Assembly (NCBI GenBank): GCA_963770865.1
Contig: CAVYRD010000011.1
Span: forward strand, 381,391-445,390
Direction: 5' to 3'
Length of the DNA: 64,000 bases
From: Miltoncostaea sp963770865
GTDB taxonomy: Bacteria > Actinomycetota > Thermoleophilia > Miltoncostaeales > Miltoncostaeaceae
Both the position numbers and the translations under genes were made by a program. The notes under the pieces are model-generated. The model was not told the origin of the DNA, did no database searches, and was given only the letters and a program-made list of their open reading frames with translations. How positions within the stretch are numbered: position 1 is the first letter of the stretch; each line of letters opens with the position of its first letter. Positions 7,618 through 16,008 of the stretch are shown here, one piece after another.

Positions 7618-9765
7618 GTGCCCGACCTGCTCGACGGCCTCAACCCACCGCAGCGCGAGGCCGTCCTCCACGAGGACGGCCCGCTCCTCGTCCTGGCCGG
7701 CGCCGGCAGCGGCAAGACCCGGGTCCTGACCCACCGCGTGGCCCGCCTGATCGGCGAGGTCGGGGTCGCCCCCGAGGCCGTGCTCGCCATCACCTTCACC
7801 AACAAGGCGGCAGGGGAGATGCGCGACCGGATCGGCCGCCTGGTCGGCCCCCGGGCCCGCGCCATCTGGGCCTCCACCTTCCACTCGGCCTGCGTGCGCA
7901 TCCTGCGCCGCGAGGCCGACAACGCCGGCTACGCGCGCGACTTCTCGATCTACGACGCCGACGACCAGCTGCGCCTCATCCGCCGCTGCCTGGTGGAGGA
8001 GGAGGTCGACCCCAAGCGCGTCGCCCCGCGGGCGGTGCAGGCCCGCATATCCGACGCCAAGAGCCTCCTGCAGGGCCCGGAGGAGATGGCCGCGATGTCG
8101 GGCTCGTTCAACGACGAGATCGTCGCCCGCGTCTACCGCCGCTACGCCGAGGCGCTGCGCCAGAACGGCGCGATGGACTTCGACGACCTGCTGATGGTGA
8201 CCGCGCAGCTGATGGAGAACGACGAGGCCGTGCGCCGCCGCTGGCAGACCCGCTTCGAGCACGTGCTGGTGGACGAGTACCAGGACACCAACCACGCCCA
8301 GTACCGCCTGGTGCGCGCCCTGGCCGAGCCGCAGCGCAACGTGGTGGCCGTCGGCGACGACGATCAGGGCATCTACTCCTGGCGCGGCGCCGACGTGCGC
8401 AACATCCTCGACTTCGAGCGCGACTACCCGAACGCCCACGTCGTGGCGCTCGAGCAGAACTACCGCTCGACCGGGACCATCCTGCGCGCCGCCAACGCGG
8501 TGGTGGAGCGCAACCCGCACCGTCACCCGAAGCGCCTCTGGACCGACCTTGGCGAGGGCGAGCCGATTACCCTCGCCTCGTGCCGCGACGAGCATGAGGA
8601 GGCGCGCCTGGTGGCCGCCGAGATCGACCGCGTGCTGGCGCGCGGGGGCAGCCTCGCCGAGATCGCGGTCTTCTACCGCACCAACGCCCAGAGCCGCGCG
8701 ATCGAGGACCAGCTCGTGCGCCGCGGCGTCTCGTATCAGGTCGTGGGCGGCCCGCGCTTCTACGAGCGCGCCGAGGTGCGCGACCTGCTCGCCTACCTGC
8801 GCGTCGTGGCCAATCCGGCCGACGGCGTCAGCCTCACACGGATGCTCGGCGCGCCCAAGCGCGGGCTCGGGCCGGGCTGCGTGGCGAAGCTGGAGGCCTA
8901 CGCGCGGGCGTTCGACGTGCCGATCGCCGACGCTCTGCTGCGCCCCGACGAGGTCGCCGGCCTCGCGCCCGGCCAGCGCGCGACCGTCGCCGCGACCGGC
9001 TCGCTCATCGCCGACATCCGCCAGCGCGTGGACGCCGGCGCCCCGCTCGACCGGATCCTCGAGGAGGTGCTGGAGCGCTCCGGGCTGCGCGAGGCGCTCG
9101 AGCGCGAGGGCACCTTCGAGGCTCAGGGGCGGATCGAGAACCTCGAGGAGATGGTCCGGGTCGCGGCGGAGTACGACGCATCCGAGGAGGAGGCGACGCT
9201 CGCCGGGTTCCTCGAGGGGATCGCGCTTCAGGCCGACGCCGACACGCTCGACGAGTCCGAGGGCTCGGTGACGCTGATGACGATCCACAACGCCAAGGGC
9301 CTCGAGTTCGACACGGTGGTGATCACCGGCCTGGAGGAGGGGCTCTTCCCGCACGCGCGCTCGGACACGCCCGAGACGCTCGAGGAGGAGCGGCGGCTGT
9401 TCTACGTGGGGCTCACCCGCGCGCGGCGCCACCTGACGCTGACGCACGCCGAGAGCCGCGCCATGCACGGCGGCCGCGACTACCGGCTGCCGTCGCGCTT
9501 CCTGTCGGAGATCCCGGTGGACGCGATCGCCGGGCCTCCGGGCGGGCGGCGGGCGCGGAGCACCCTGACGGCGGCGATGGCGCCCGGCGCCCCGGCGCGC
9601 CGGCCGGCGCTCGCCACGGGCGACTCGGTGCTGCACGCGACGTTCGGCGAGGGTGTGGTGACGGCGATCGAGGGCGGGGGGGATCTGGTGAAGGTGCGGT
9701 TCGCGCAGGACGGGGCCGAGCGGCGGCTGATGGCCGGCGCCGCGCCCATGCGGAAGGTGGGCTGA
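7618..9765 (+). CDS. pcrA: UvrD/PcrA-type ATP-dependent DNA helicase
   Basis: SF1A 3'-5' helicase of 715 aa acting in DNA repair and recombination. Motifs appear in order: Q-motif LNPPQREAV, Walker A GAGSGKT (about 28-34), Ia TFTNKAAGEM, II VDEYQDTN, III GDDDQGIYSWRGA, IV ALEQNYRST, V MTIHNAKGLEFD and VI LFYVGLTRAR. The last 60 residues (GDSVLHATFGEGVVTAIEG...KVRFA) form the small Tudor-like C-terminal domain of PcrA that contacts RNA polymerase in the well-studied family members. Its TGA overlaps the folD ATG by one base, so folD and npdG are probably translationally coupled to it. Confidence 0.93.
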   Translation: MPDLLDGLNPPQREAVLHEDGPLLVLAGAGSGKTRVLTHRVARLIGEVGVAPEAVLAITFTNKAAGEMRDRIGRLVGPRARAIWASTFHSACVRILRREADNAGYARDFSIYDADDQLRLIRRCLVEEEVDPKRVAPRAVQARISDAKSLLQGPEEMAAMSGSFNDEIVARVYRRYAEALRQNGAMDFDDLLMVTAQLMENDEAVRRRWQTRFEHVLVDEYQDTNHAQYRLVRALAEPQRNVVAVGDDDQGIYSWRGADVRNILDFERDYPNAHVVALEQNYRSTGTILRAANAVVERNPHRHPKRLWTDLGEGEPITLASCRDEHEEARLVAAEIDRVLARGGSLAEIAVFYRTNAQSRAIEDQLVRRGVSYQVVGGPRFYERAEVRDLLAYLRVVANPADGVSLTRMLGAPKRGLGPGCVAKLEAYARAFDVPIADALLRPDEVAGLAPGQRATVAATGSLIADIRQRVDAGAPLDRILEEVLERSGLREALEREGTFEAQGRIENLEEMVRVAAEYDASEEEATLAGFLEGIALQADADTLDESEGSVTLMTIHNAKGLEFDTVVITGLEEGLFPHARSDTPETLEEERRLFYVGLTRARRHLTLTHAESRAMHGGRDYRLPSRFLSEIPVDAIAGPPGGRRARSTLTAAMAPGAPARRPALATGDSVLHATFGEGVVTAIEGGGDLVKVRFAQDGAERRLMAGAAPMRKVG

Positions 9766-10640
9766 TGGCGGCGATCATCATCGACGGAAAGGCCGAAGCC
9801 GCGGCGCTGCGCGCCGAGGTCGCGAAGGGCGTGGAGGAGTTCCGCGCCCGCCACGGCCGGCCGCCGGGGCTGGCGGGCGTCCAGGTCGGCAGCGACCCGG
9901 CGTCCGAGCTCTACCAGGCGGGCAAGGCGCGGGCGGCCGAGGAGGCCGGGATGGTCTCGCGGCGGATCGTGCTCCCCGAGGAGACCACCCAGGCCGAGCT
10001 CGACGCGCTCATCGACGAGCTGAGCGCCGACGACGCGATCGACGGGATGCTGGTGCAGCTGCCGGTCCCGGACCAGCTCTCCGAGGTGCTGATCGCCAAC
10101 CGGATCCACCCGGACAAGGACGTCGACGGCTTCGCGCCGGTCAACCTCGGGCGCCTGGTGCGCGGCGAGCCGGGCTCGGTGCCCTGCACACCGGCCGGCG
10201 TGATGTGGGTGCTCGACCGCGCGGGCGTGCCGATCGAGGGCGCCACCGCGGTCGTCGTCGGCCGCAGCCTGATCGTCGGCAAGCCGATGGCGCTACTCCT
10301 CACCGCGCGCAGCGCGACGGTCACCGTCGCGCACTCGCGGACGAAGGATCTCCCCGCTCTGTGCCGCACGGCGGATATCCTCGTCGCGGCGGTCGGGCGC
10401 CCGGAGATGATCCGGGGCGACTGGATCAAGCCGGGGGCGGCGGTGGTTGACGTCGGCATCAACCGCACCGACGAGGGGCTGCGCGGCGACGTCGCGGGCA
10501 CCGAGGCGGCGGAGGTCGCCGGCTGGCTGACGCCCGTCCCCGGAGGCGTCGGCCCGATGACCATCGCGTACCTGTTGAAGAACACCCTCGACGCGGCCCG
10601 CAGGCGGGCCGGCGACACCACCACCACGGGAGATGAGTGA
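9765..10640 (+). CDS. folD: Bifunctional methylene-THF dehydrogenase / methenyl-THF cyclohydrolase
   Basis: Interconverts 5,10-methylene-, methenyl- and 10-formyl-tetrahydrofolate. The 291-aa protein shows the catalytic helix SELYQAGKARAAEEAG with the conserved Tyr and Lys, DGMLVQLPVPDQL, the PCTPAGVMWVL segment, the Rossmann motif VVVGRSLIVGKPMA, and the C-terminal signature TPVPGGVGPMTIAYLL. It begins at TGATG with pcrA and overlaps the next gene by 8 nt. The neighbour is an F420-NADP oxidoreductase, so hydride-carrier supply (NADPH/F420) and folate C1 chemistry are encoded together. Confidence 0.95.
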   Translation: MAAIIIDGKAEAAALRAEVAKGVEEFRARHGRPPGLAGVQVGSDPASELYQAGKARAAEEAGMVSRRIVLPEETTQAELDALIDELSADDAIDGMLVQLPVPDQLSEVLIANRIHPDKDVDGFAPVNLGRLVRGEPGSVPCTPAGVMWVLDRAGVPIEGATAVVVGRSLIVGKPMALLLTARSATVTVAHSRTKDLPALCRTADILVAAVGRPEMIRGDWIKPGAAVVDVGINRTDEGLRGDVAGTEAAEVAGWLTPVPGGVGPMTIAYLLKNTLDAARRRAGDTTTTGDE

Positions 10641-11322
10641 CCAGATGAAGATCGCGATCTTCGGCGGCACCGGCGACCTCGGGCGCGGCCTCGCCATCAA
10701 CTTCGCGGCCGCGGGCCACGAGATCATCGTGGGCTCGCGCAGCCAGGAGCGGGCCGACCAGGCCGCCGCGACGCTCGCGGAGGCCTACTCGGAGGGCACC
10801 TTCACGCCGCGCGAGAACGTCGCCGCGGCCGAGGAGGGCGAGCTCGCCGTCGTCTCGATCCCCTGGGAGGGCATCGAGAGCACCATCCCGCCGATGGCCG
10901 GCGCGCTTGCGGGCAAGATCGTGATCTCGGTGGTCAACGCGCTGAAGTTCGGCAAGAGCGGAGCCATGGCCGAGCCGGCCGAGGCCCTCGGCGCCGCCTC
11001 GTGTGCCCACCGCATCCAGGACCTCGCCCCCGAGGCGAAGGTCGTGGTGGCCTACAACAACCTGCCGGCCGCCGGCCTGCAGGCCCGCCACCACCTGAAC
11101 GCCGACGTGCTGGTCTGCGGCAAGAGCAAGGACGCCCGCGAGCAGGTGATCGCGCTGACCAACGCCATCCCCGGCACCCGCGCGCTGGACGCCGGCCCGC
11201 TCGCCAACGCCCTGATCCTCGAGGGCATGACGGCGATCATCATCAACCTCAACAAGCGCTACGGCGGAGAGGCCTCGATCTCCATCTCCGGCCTCGAGGA
11301 CGCCCCGGAGCGCCCCGCCTGA
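10633..11322 (+). CDS. npdG: NADPH-dependent F420 reductase
   Basis: Transfers hydride between NADPH and coenzyme F420. The N-terminal Rossmann motif KIAIFGGTGDLGRGLA and the second-strand VGSRSQERA (Ser-Arg for the NADP phosphate) are typical, as are VVSIPWEGI, VISVVNAL and the C-terminal LDAGPLANALILEGMTAIIINLNKRYG. At 229 aa it has family length. The ATG at 10633 overlaps folD by 8 nt; an internal ATG at 10645 directly before KIAIFG is an alternative. Its presence implies that this organism uses F420, consistent with the F420-type LLM oxidoreductase at 26.7 kb. Confidence 0.92.
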   Translation: MSDQMKIAIFGGTGDLGRGLAINFAAAGHEIIVGSRSQERADQAAATLAEAYSEGTFTPRENVAAAEEGELAVVSIPWEGIESTIPPMAGALAGKIVISVVNALKFGKSGAMAEPAEALGAASCAHRIQDLAPEAKVVVAYNNLPAAGLQARHHLNADVLVCGKSKDAREQVIALTNAIPGTRALDAGPLANALILEGMTAIIINLNKRYGGEASISISGLEDAPERPA

Positions 11323-11330
11323 GGTCCGTG

Positions 11331-11366
11331 CGCCAATTGGCGTCGACCGGTCAACGCCAATTGGCG
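11331..11366. terminator. 36-bp palindrome after npdG (family copy 3)
   Basis: Left arm CGCCAATTGGCGTCGACC with one central mismatch in the right arm. Compared with copies 1 and 2 the third base pair has changed from T-A to C-G on both arms, so pairing is kept. It lies between the convergent stops of npdG and the nitroreductase. Confidence 0.6.
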
Positions 11367-11368
11367 CA

Positions 11369-11935
11369 TCACCATCCGCGCCACTCGGTGACCCCCTCCG
11401 CTCCCGGCCGCGGCGTCGGCCGGGGGGTGTCCGCCGGGGGCTGCCCCAGGTAGACGAAGGCCACGACGGCGTCCCGCGGGCCGAGGCCGAGAGCCTCGTG
11501 CACCTCGGGCTCGTCGGCCATCGCGCCGGTGCGCCACATCGCCGCCAAGCCGCGGCCGTGGGCGGCCAGCAGCAGGTTCTGGACGGCCGCGGCCACGGCG
11601 TCGCGGTCCTCGCGCGCCTCGACGGGGTCCTCGCCCGGCGTCACGCAGCACGCGATCACCACCGGCGCGCGCTCCAGGCGGGCCGCCTCCTTGGCGTAGC
11701 CCTCGGGCGGCAGGTCCGGCTTCTCGCGCGCGACGGCGCGGGCGTGCGCCTCGCCCACGGCCCGGCGGGCGTCCCCGGCCAGCACGATGAAGCGCCAGGG
11801 CGCCGTCAGGTGGTGGTTGGGCGCCGCGACGGCGGCGTCGAGCAGCTCCGCGACGACCTCCCGTGCGACGGGCTCCGGGCCCACGCGACCGATGCTCCGC
11901 CGCGCGTGGATCGCCGCCAGCAGGTCGTCAGGCAT
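11369..11935 (-). CDS. Nitroreductase family protein
   Basis: FMN-dependent NAD(P)H oxidoreductase fold of 188 aa. The N-terminus AAIHARRSIGRVG is the FMN-phosphate-binding RRSxR-like motif, AAPNHHLTAPWRFIVL matches the second FMN contact, and AVQNLLLAAHGRGLAAMWRTG with the closing VAFVYLGQPPADTP match the C-terminal half of the family. It is similar in layout to E. coli YdjA-type small nitroreductases. Its ATG overlaps the stop of the upstream zincin gene by 8 nt, so the two are cotranscribed. Physiological substrate unknown. Confidence 0.85.
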   Translation of the reverse strand: MPDDLLAAIHARRSIGRVGPEPVAREVVAELLDAAVAAPNHHLTAPWRFIVLAGDARRAVGEAHARAVAREKPDLPPEGYAKEAARLERAPVVIACCVTPGEDPVEAREDRDAVAAAVQNLLLAAHGRGLAAMWRTGAMADEPEVHEALGLGPRDAVVAFVYLGQPPADTPRPTPRPGAEGVTEWRGW

Positions 11936-12266
11936 AGCCGAGCTCCTCCAGCCGGTCCTCGTCGAATCCGAGGTGGTGCCCGAGCTCGTGCAGCACGGTG
12001 ATCCGCACCTGCTCGATCATCGCCGCGCGCTCGGGGTGGTGGTCCACCAGCGGGTGGACGTAGACGGTGATGCGGGCCGGGAGCATCCCCGACGGCAGGT
12101 CGCCCGCGGTGAGCGGGACGCCGGTGTAGAGGCCGTACAGGGCCCGCCCGGCAGCGCGCTCCTCGACCACGACGGCGACGTCGTCGAGCGCCGACGCGAA
12201 GGGCTCGGGGATCGCGTCCATGGCCTCCGCCACCAGGTCCTCGAACTCCTCAAGCCCGATCGTCAC
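11928..12266 (-). CDS. Minimal metallopeptidase-like zincin (COG3824 type)
   Basis: Small 112-aa protein with a zinc-peptidase motif HELGHHLGFDEDRLEELGY at the C-terminus, the hallmark of the minimal single-domain zincins of unknown substrate. GLEEFEDLVAEAMDAIPEPF at the start matches the same family. GTG 12266 is chosen because TACCAT (12279-12274) sits 7 nt upstream, the leaderless arrangement seen elsewhere here; the longer open frame above it is low-complexity and Pro/Arg-rich. Cytoplasmic, no signal peptide. Confidence 0.8.
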   Translation of the reverse strand: MTIGLEEFEDLVAEAMDAIPEPFASALDDVAVVVEERAAGRALYGLYTGVPLTAGDLPSGMLPARITVYVHPLVDHHPERAAMIEQVRITVLHELGHHLGFDEDRLEELGYA

Positions 12267-12388
12267 GACCTCGATGGTAGTGACCTCCCCCCGTTCGGGG
12301 GGCGTCCCGGGCCGTCCGTCCGTCGGTACCCGCTTCGGGGCGCGAGCGCTTCCCTTCATGGTGCAGAACGGATCCGACGGGAGGCCGG

Positions 12389-14224
12389 ATGATGAGGCGA
12401 CGCGGGATGCGGTGGATGGCCGGCGCGCTGGCGGCCGGGGCGCTGCTGGCGGCGGTGGCCCAGGGGACGGGCGCGACGGCCCGGACGGCGCCGATATCGC
12501 TGTCCACGGCCCTCACCCTGATCTCCGACGGGACGGCCGCCTCCGCGCGTCTCACCGGCAACCCGGGCGCGCAGACCCTGGTGGTCCGCGTCGACGGGCG
12601 CGACCGCTCCACGCCGCTGCCGCTCGGGCTCACCGACCGGGTGATCGACGCCGCGCAGGCCGGCCACGTGCCGCTGCGCGTCATCACGCCCCCGGCCGAG
12701 CCGCAGGCCGTCGGCGGCGAGAGCGCCGCCGGGTTCAGTTTCGAGGCCTGGGTGCAGACCTGGGGCCCGCTGATCCTCCTCGCCGGGCTGGTCGTCGTCT
12801 CGGCGCTCGCGCTGCGGATGGCCGGGGGCGCCCGCTTCAACCACGCCGTCAAGCCGGTCCGCTCCCAGACGAGCTTCGCCGACGTCGCCGGCATCGACGA
12901 GATCCGCGACGAGGTCAGCGAGATCGCCGACGTCCTTCGCGAGCCCGAGCGCTTCGAACGCGTCGGAGCTGAGCTGCCGCGCGGCATCATCCTCCACGGC
13001 CCGCCCGGCACGGGGAAGACGCTGCTCGCGCGCGCCGTCGCCGGAGAGGCCGGCGTGCCATTTTTCAGCGCCTCCGGCTCGGAGTTCGTCGAGGTGTACT
13101 CCGGCCTCGGCTCCAAGCGGGTCCGCGCGCTGTTCGCGGCCGCTCGCAAGGCCGCGCCTTCGGTCGTGTACATCGATGAGATCGACGCCGTGGGCGGCAA
13201 GCGCACGGGGCACGCGTCCTCGGGCGAGCGCGAGCAGACCCTGGATCAGCTCCTGTCGGAGATGGACGGCTTCACCATCCGCGCGACCAAGCCGGTGATC
13301 GTCCTGGCCTCCACCAACCGGCTGGACGACCTGGACCCCGCGCTGGTGCGCTCCGGCCGCTTCGACCGCAAGATCGCGGTCGGCCTCCCCGGCCGCGAGG
13401 CGCGCCGCGAGATCCTCGACGTCCACCTGCGCGGCCGCCCGCTGTCGCCGGGCACCGACGCGCGGGCCATCGCGGCCTTCACCGTCGGCATGGCCGGCGC
13501 CGACCTGGCGGCCCTCTGCAACGAGGCCTCCTTCGAGGCGGCCCGCGCGGGGACCGACACGATCTCCATCCCGCACTTCCGCCGGGCGATGATGCGGCTG
13601 GCCGCGGGCCCGGAGCGCCGTGGCCGCCTGCTCTCCGAGGACGAGCGCAAGCTGGTCGCCTACCACGAGATGGGCCACGCCCTGGTCGGGCACATGTCTC
13701 CGCTGTGCGACACGGTCGAGCGCGTGACCGTCATCCCGCAGGGCCAGGCCCTCGGCGTGACGATCTCCCTGCCGACCGAGGACAAGTTCCTCGCAACGCG
13801 GCAGGAGTGCGTGGAGCGCCTGGCGATGATGATGGCCGGCCGGGCCGCCGAGGAGCTGATCTTCGGCGAGTTCACGAGCGGCGCCGCGGACGACCTGAAC
13901 CGCGCGGCCACCCTCGCGCGGCGCATGGTGGCCGAGTTGGGGATGGGGTCCAGCACGACGGCCGGCAGCCTGGCCTCCGGTCTGCCCGGCGCCCAGGGCC
14001 ACGACGCCGCGGAGCGGATCGAGACGAGCGCCCACGCCCTCATCGACGACGCCTTCCGCTCGGCGACCACGATCCTCCTCGACAACCTCGAGCTCCTCCA
14101 CGCCGGGGCCGAGCGACTGCTGCAGGAAGAGGCCCTGGAGCGGGACGATCTGTCGGAGCTCTTCGGTCCGAGGCCGAAGTCGCGAAGGCTCCACCCGCTC
14201 CGGGGCGGCTCGGCGCCCGCCTGA
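12389..14224 (+). CDS. ftsH: FtsH-family ATP-dependent zinc metalloprotease
   Basis: Membrane-anchored AAA+ protease of 611 aa. Two membrane segments (MAGALAAGALLAAVAQ and LILLAGLVVVSALAL) enclose an external domain of about 100 residues. The AAA module has Walker A GPPGTGKT (about 204-211), Walker B VVYIDEID and the SRH GRFDRKIAVGLPGR. The protease domain has HEMGH (about 427-431; most FtsH have HEAGH) and a downstream third ligand region SGAADDLNRAT. The ending is short and divergent, and the pore-loop segment reads SGSEFVEVYSGLGSKRVR where FtsH usually has FVGVGA. This looks like a second, divergent FtsH paralogue rather than the housekeeping copy. SD GGGAGG precedes the double ATG. Confidence 0.88.
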   Translation: MMRRRGMRWMAGALAAGALLAAVAQGTGATARTAPISLSTALTLISDGTAASARLTGNPGAQTLVVRVDGRDRSTPLPLGLTDRVIDAAQAGHVPLRVITPPAEPQAVGGESAAGFSFEAWVQTWGPLILLAGLVVVSALALRMAGGARFNHAVKPVRSQTSFADVAGIDEIRDEVSEIADVLREPERFERVGAELPRGIILHGPPGTGKTLLARAVAGEAGVPFFSASGSEFVEVYSGLGSKRVRALFAAARKAAPSVVYIDEIDAVGGKRTGHASSGEREQTLDQLLSEMDGFTIRATKPVIVLASTNRLDDLDPALVRSGRFDRKIAVGLPGREARREILDVHLRGRPLSPGTDARAIAAFTVGMAGADLAALCNEASFEAARAGTDTISIPHFRRAMMRLAAGPERRGRLLSEDERKLVAYHEMGHALVGHMSPLCDTVERVTVIPQGQALGVTISLPTEDKFLATRQECVERLAMMMAGRAAEELIFGEFTSGAADDLNRAATLARRMVAELGMGSSTTAGSLASGLPGAQGHDAAERIETSAHALIDDAFRSATTILLDNLELLHAGAERLLQEEALERDDLSELFGPRPKSRRLHPLRGGSAPA

Positions 14225-14229
14225 GGGTC

Positions 14230-14270
14230 ACGCGTCAATCGGCGTCCGCCTCGGGCGCCGATTGACGCGT
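14230..14270. terminator. Palindrome after ftsH (family copy 4)
   Basis: Perfect 15-bp arms ACGCGTCAATCGGCG and its complement around an 11-nt loop, starting 6 nt after the ftsH TGA. Relative to the other copies AATTGG/CCAATT has become AATCGG/CCGATT on both arms, a compensatory change. Confidence 0.6.
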
Positions 14271-14346
14271 TCACCGGAGCGGATCCGCTCCGCTTCCGTC
14301 ACGCTTCCGTGGTGATCCGTTCTCCACTGACGATAACGATCGCTGC

Positions 14347-14880
14347 ATGGCGCGGAGCCTCTACAAGGCGCGGGGGATGGGGAAGCTGCCCCCCTGCGCG
14401 ATCTGCATGGGTCCGGGCTACGGCGGCCGGGCCAAGCTCCATCTGCCCTTCGGGGTGAGCGTCTGGCTCTGCGCCGAGCACCGGTCCGAGGAGTTCCTCA
14501 CCCGGCGCGCCGGACGCGACCTGGTGGCCAGCCTCGGCGGGGTCTGGGAGGCGGCAGGGTGCATGAGCTCCAGCCGGAAGCGGGCGCTGCGCCACCACTT
14601 CGACCGCATCTCCCGGCCTCCCGCCGACGCGCCACGGCCGGGCTCCTACGCCTGGCCCGACCTGCGTCGCGAGGCCGAGGCTCGGTTCGCCCGGGGCGAG
14701 CGCCCGCGGGAGGTGATCCGCCACCTCCGGGACCGCCACGCCGGCGACCCGGCCACGGTCCCGAGCGTCCGGACGATGCAGCGCTGGTTCTCCGAGGGGC
14801 GCTGGCTCGACGGGGGGAACCGCCCTGGACCCGCGGGGGGTGGCGGACCCTCCCACGGCCCAGCGGCGGACCCGGGCCCG
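14347..14880 (+). CDS. Uncharacterised zinc-finger / HTH-like protein, 3' end unclear
   Basis: The first 165 codons look coding: an N-terminal metal-binding pattern (PPCAICMGPG ... LCAEHR), then a basic helical region with a possible helix-turn-helix (EVIRHLRDRHAGDPATVPSVRTMQRWFSEGRWL). No known family is recognised. The frame has no stop until 15394-15396, which would mean overlapping the whole downstream pilin gene, and its composition becomes shadow-like after about 14830, where two runs of six G lie close together. A frameshift that hides the real stop is likely. Six nt before the ATG is AACGAT, a possible -10. Confidence 0.5.
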
Positions 14881-14929
14881 GCTCCTACGGTGCCTGTGCA
14901 GGGACGCACCGACGACGGAGGAGGGCTCG

Positions 14930-15373
14930 ATGGACACCGCGCTCACGACATGGACCGCCCGGCGCCGACAGGAGGGCTTCACCTTCGTCGAGCTGCTCGT
15001 GGCGATGATCGTCCTCGGCCTGCTGGCCGCGGTGATGATCCCGGTCTTCCTCGGCCAGCGGGAGAAGGCGCACGGGGCGAACGCCGAGTCGCTGCTGCGC
15101 AACGGCGCCTCCACGATGGAGGCCGCCTCGGTGGACACGCAGAGCTACGCCCTCGTCACCACGGACCGGCTCGCGGAGACCGAGCCGAACCTCGCGTGGC
15201 TCTCGACCCCCGGCGCGAACGCCTCGGAGGGCCAGGTCTCGGTCACCGGTCTCGGCCCACAGGGCTACACGCTGTCCACCACGTCGGCCTCGGGCACGAC
15301 CTACGTCCTCGTCAAGGACCTCACCGCGCAGCCCACGGTCACGCGGACCTGCGGGCCCGGCTGCACCTGGTAG
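14930..15373 (+). CDS. Type IV pilin-like (prepilin) protein
   Basis: A 147-aa protein with a class III signal: RRRQEG followed by FTFVELLVAMIVLGLLAAVMIPVFLGQ, that is, cleavage after Gly, methylatable Phe, Glu at +5 and the hydrophobic helix. The globular part is short and ends CGPGCTW, where two Cys could form the C-terminal disulfide loop. The ATG follows GGAGGAGGG at a normal distance. No pilus assembly ATPase, peptidase or platform gene is nearby, so it depends on machinery elsewhere. Could be a major pilin or a pseudopilin. Confidence 0.85.
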   Translation: MDTALTTWTARRRQEGFTFVELLVAMIVLGLLAAVMIPVFLGQREKAHGANAESLLRNGASTMEAASVDTQSYALVTTDRLAETEPNLAWLSTPGANASEGQVSVTGLGPQGYTLSTTSASGTTYVLVKDLTAQPTVTRTCGPGCTW

Positions 15374-15379
15374 CGGCCC

Positions 15380-16008
15380 TCAGCGAGCCCGGGTGACGTC
15401 CACCGGGCCCGCGCCGGCGCCCAAGGGCCGGCCGCCGGCCACCGCTCTGGTCGCGACCCGCTTGGCCTCGGCGGCCGCGTCCCGCAGGCCCCACCCCTGG
15501 GCCAGCAGCGCAGCGAGGGTGGAGGAGTGCGTGCACCCGGCGGCGTGGGTCGTCGTCGCGGACAGGCGGGGGCCCGGGATGCGGGAGACGCCGTCCTCGT
15601 CGCAGAGCGTGTCCGCCGAGTCCCGGCCGTGGCCGCCGGTGACGATCACCGCGCAGCCCAGGCGCGCCTGGAGCACCACGGCCAGCGTCTCGGGGTCGTC
15701 CTCGTCGATCTGAGCCAGGGCATGGGCCTCGAAGAGGTTCGGCGTGATCACGCTGGCGCGCGGGAGAAGGAACTCCCGGTAGGCCTCCTCGCCGCCGCTC
15801 TCCATGAGCGACGCGCCCGACTCGGCCCGCAGCACGGATCGACCACCACCGGGATCTCGTCCTCGGGATCCAGTAGATCGAGGGCCCGCGCGACCACCCG
15901 GACGAGATCCGGCGTGGCGAGCATCCCGATCTTGATGCCGTCGCGCCAGGCCGTCATCAGGCCCCACGGGCCCGCGCCGGCCACCAGGATGTCGGCCGCC
16001 CGGCTCAG
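15380..16008 (-). pseudogene. thiD: Hydroxymethylpyrimidine(-phosphate) kinase, internally deleted and frameshifted
   Basis: Ribokinase-fold kinase that phosphorylates HMP and HMP-P for thiamine synthesis. Recognisable parts are DGIKIGMLATPDLVRVVARAL, VVVDPVLRAESGASL, LLPRASVITPNLFEAHAL, VIVTGGHG and the C-terminal HAAGCTHSSTLAALLAQG. Two lesions are visible. About 60 residues after ILVAGAGP are missing, so the HMP/ATP N-terminal loop GGAG and much of the first sheet are gone. A one-base loss near 15836-15840 changes frame between VVVDP and VLRAE. Translation would start at a CTG overlapping the binding-protein TGA. The deletion cannot be a simple base-call error. Confidence 0.7.

Noticed and set aside
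12285..12302. CCCCCC-GTTC-GGGGGG stem as a terminator
   Set aside because: It lies between two divergent starts, where a terminator has no role; may just be GC-rich sequence.
12356..14194. Long open frames opposite ftsH, pcrA, ino1 and other genes
   Set aside because: They mirror the codon structure of the real gene on the other strand, have repetitive Arg/Gly/Ala/His-rich products and no motifs; expected in very GC-rich DNA.
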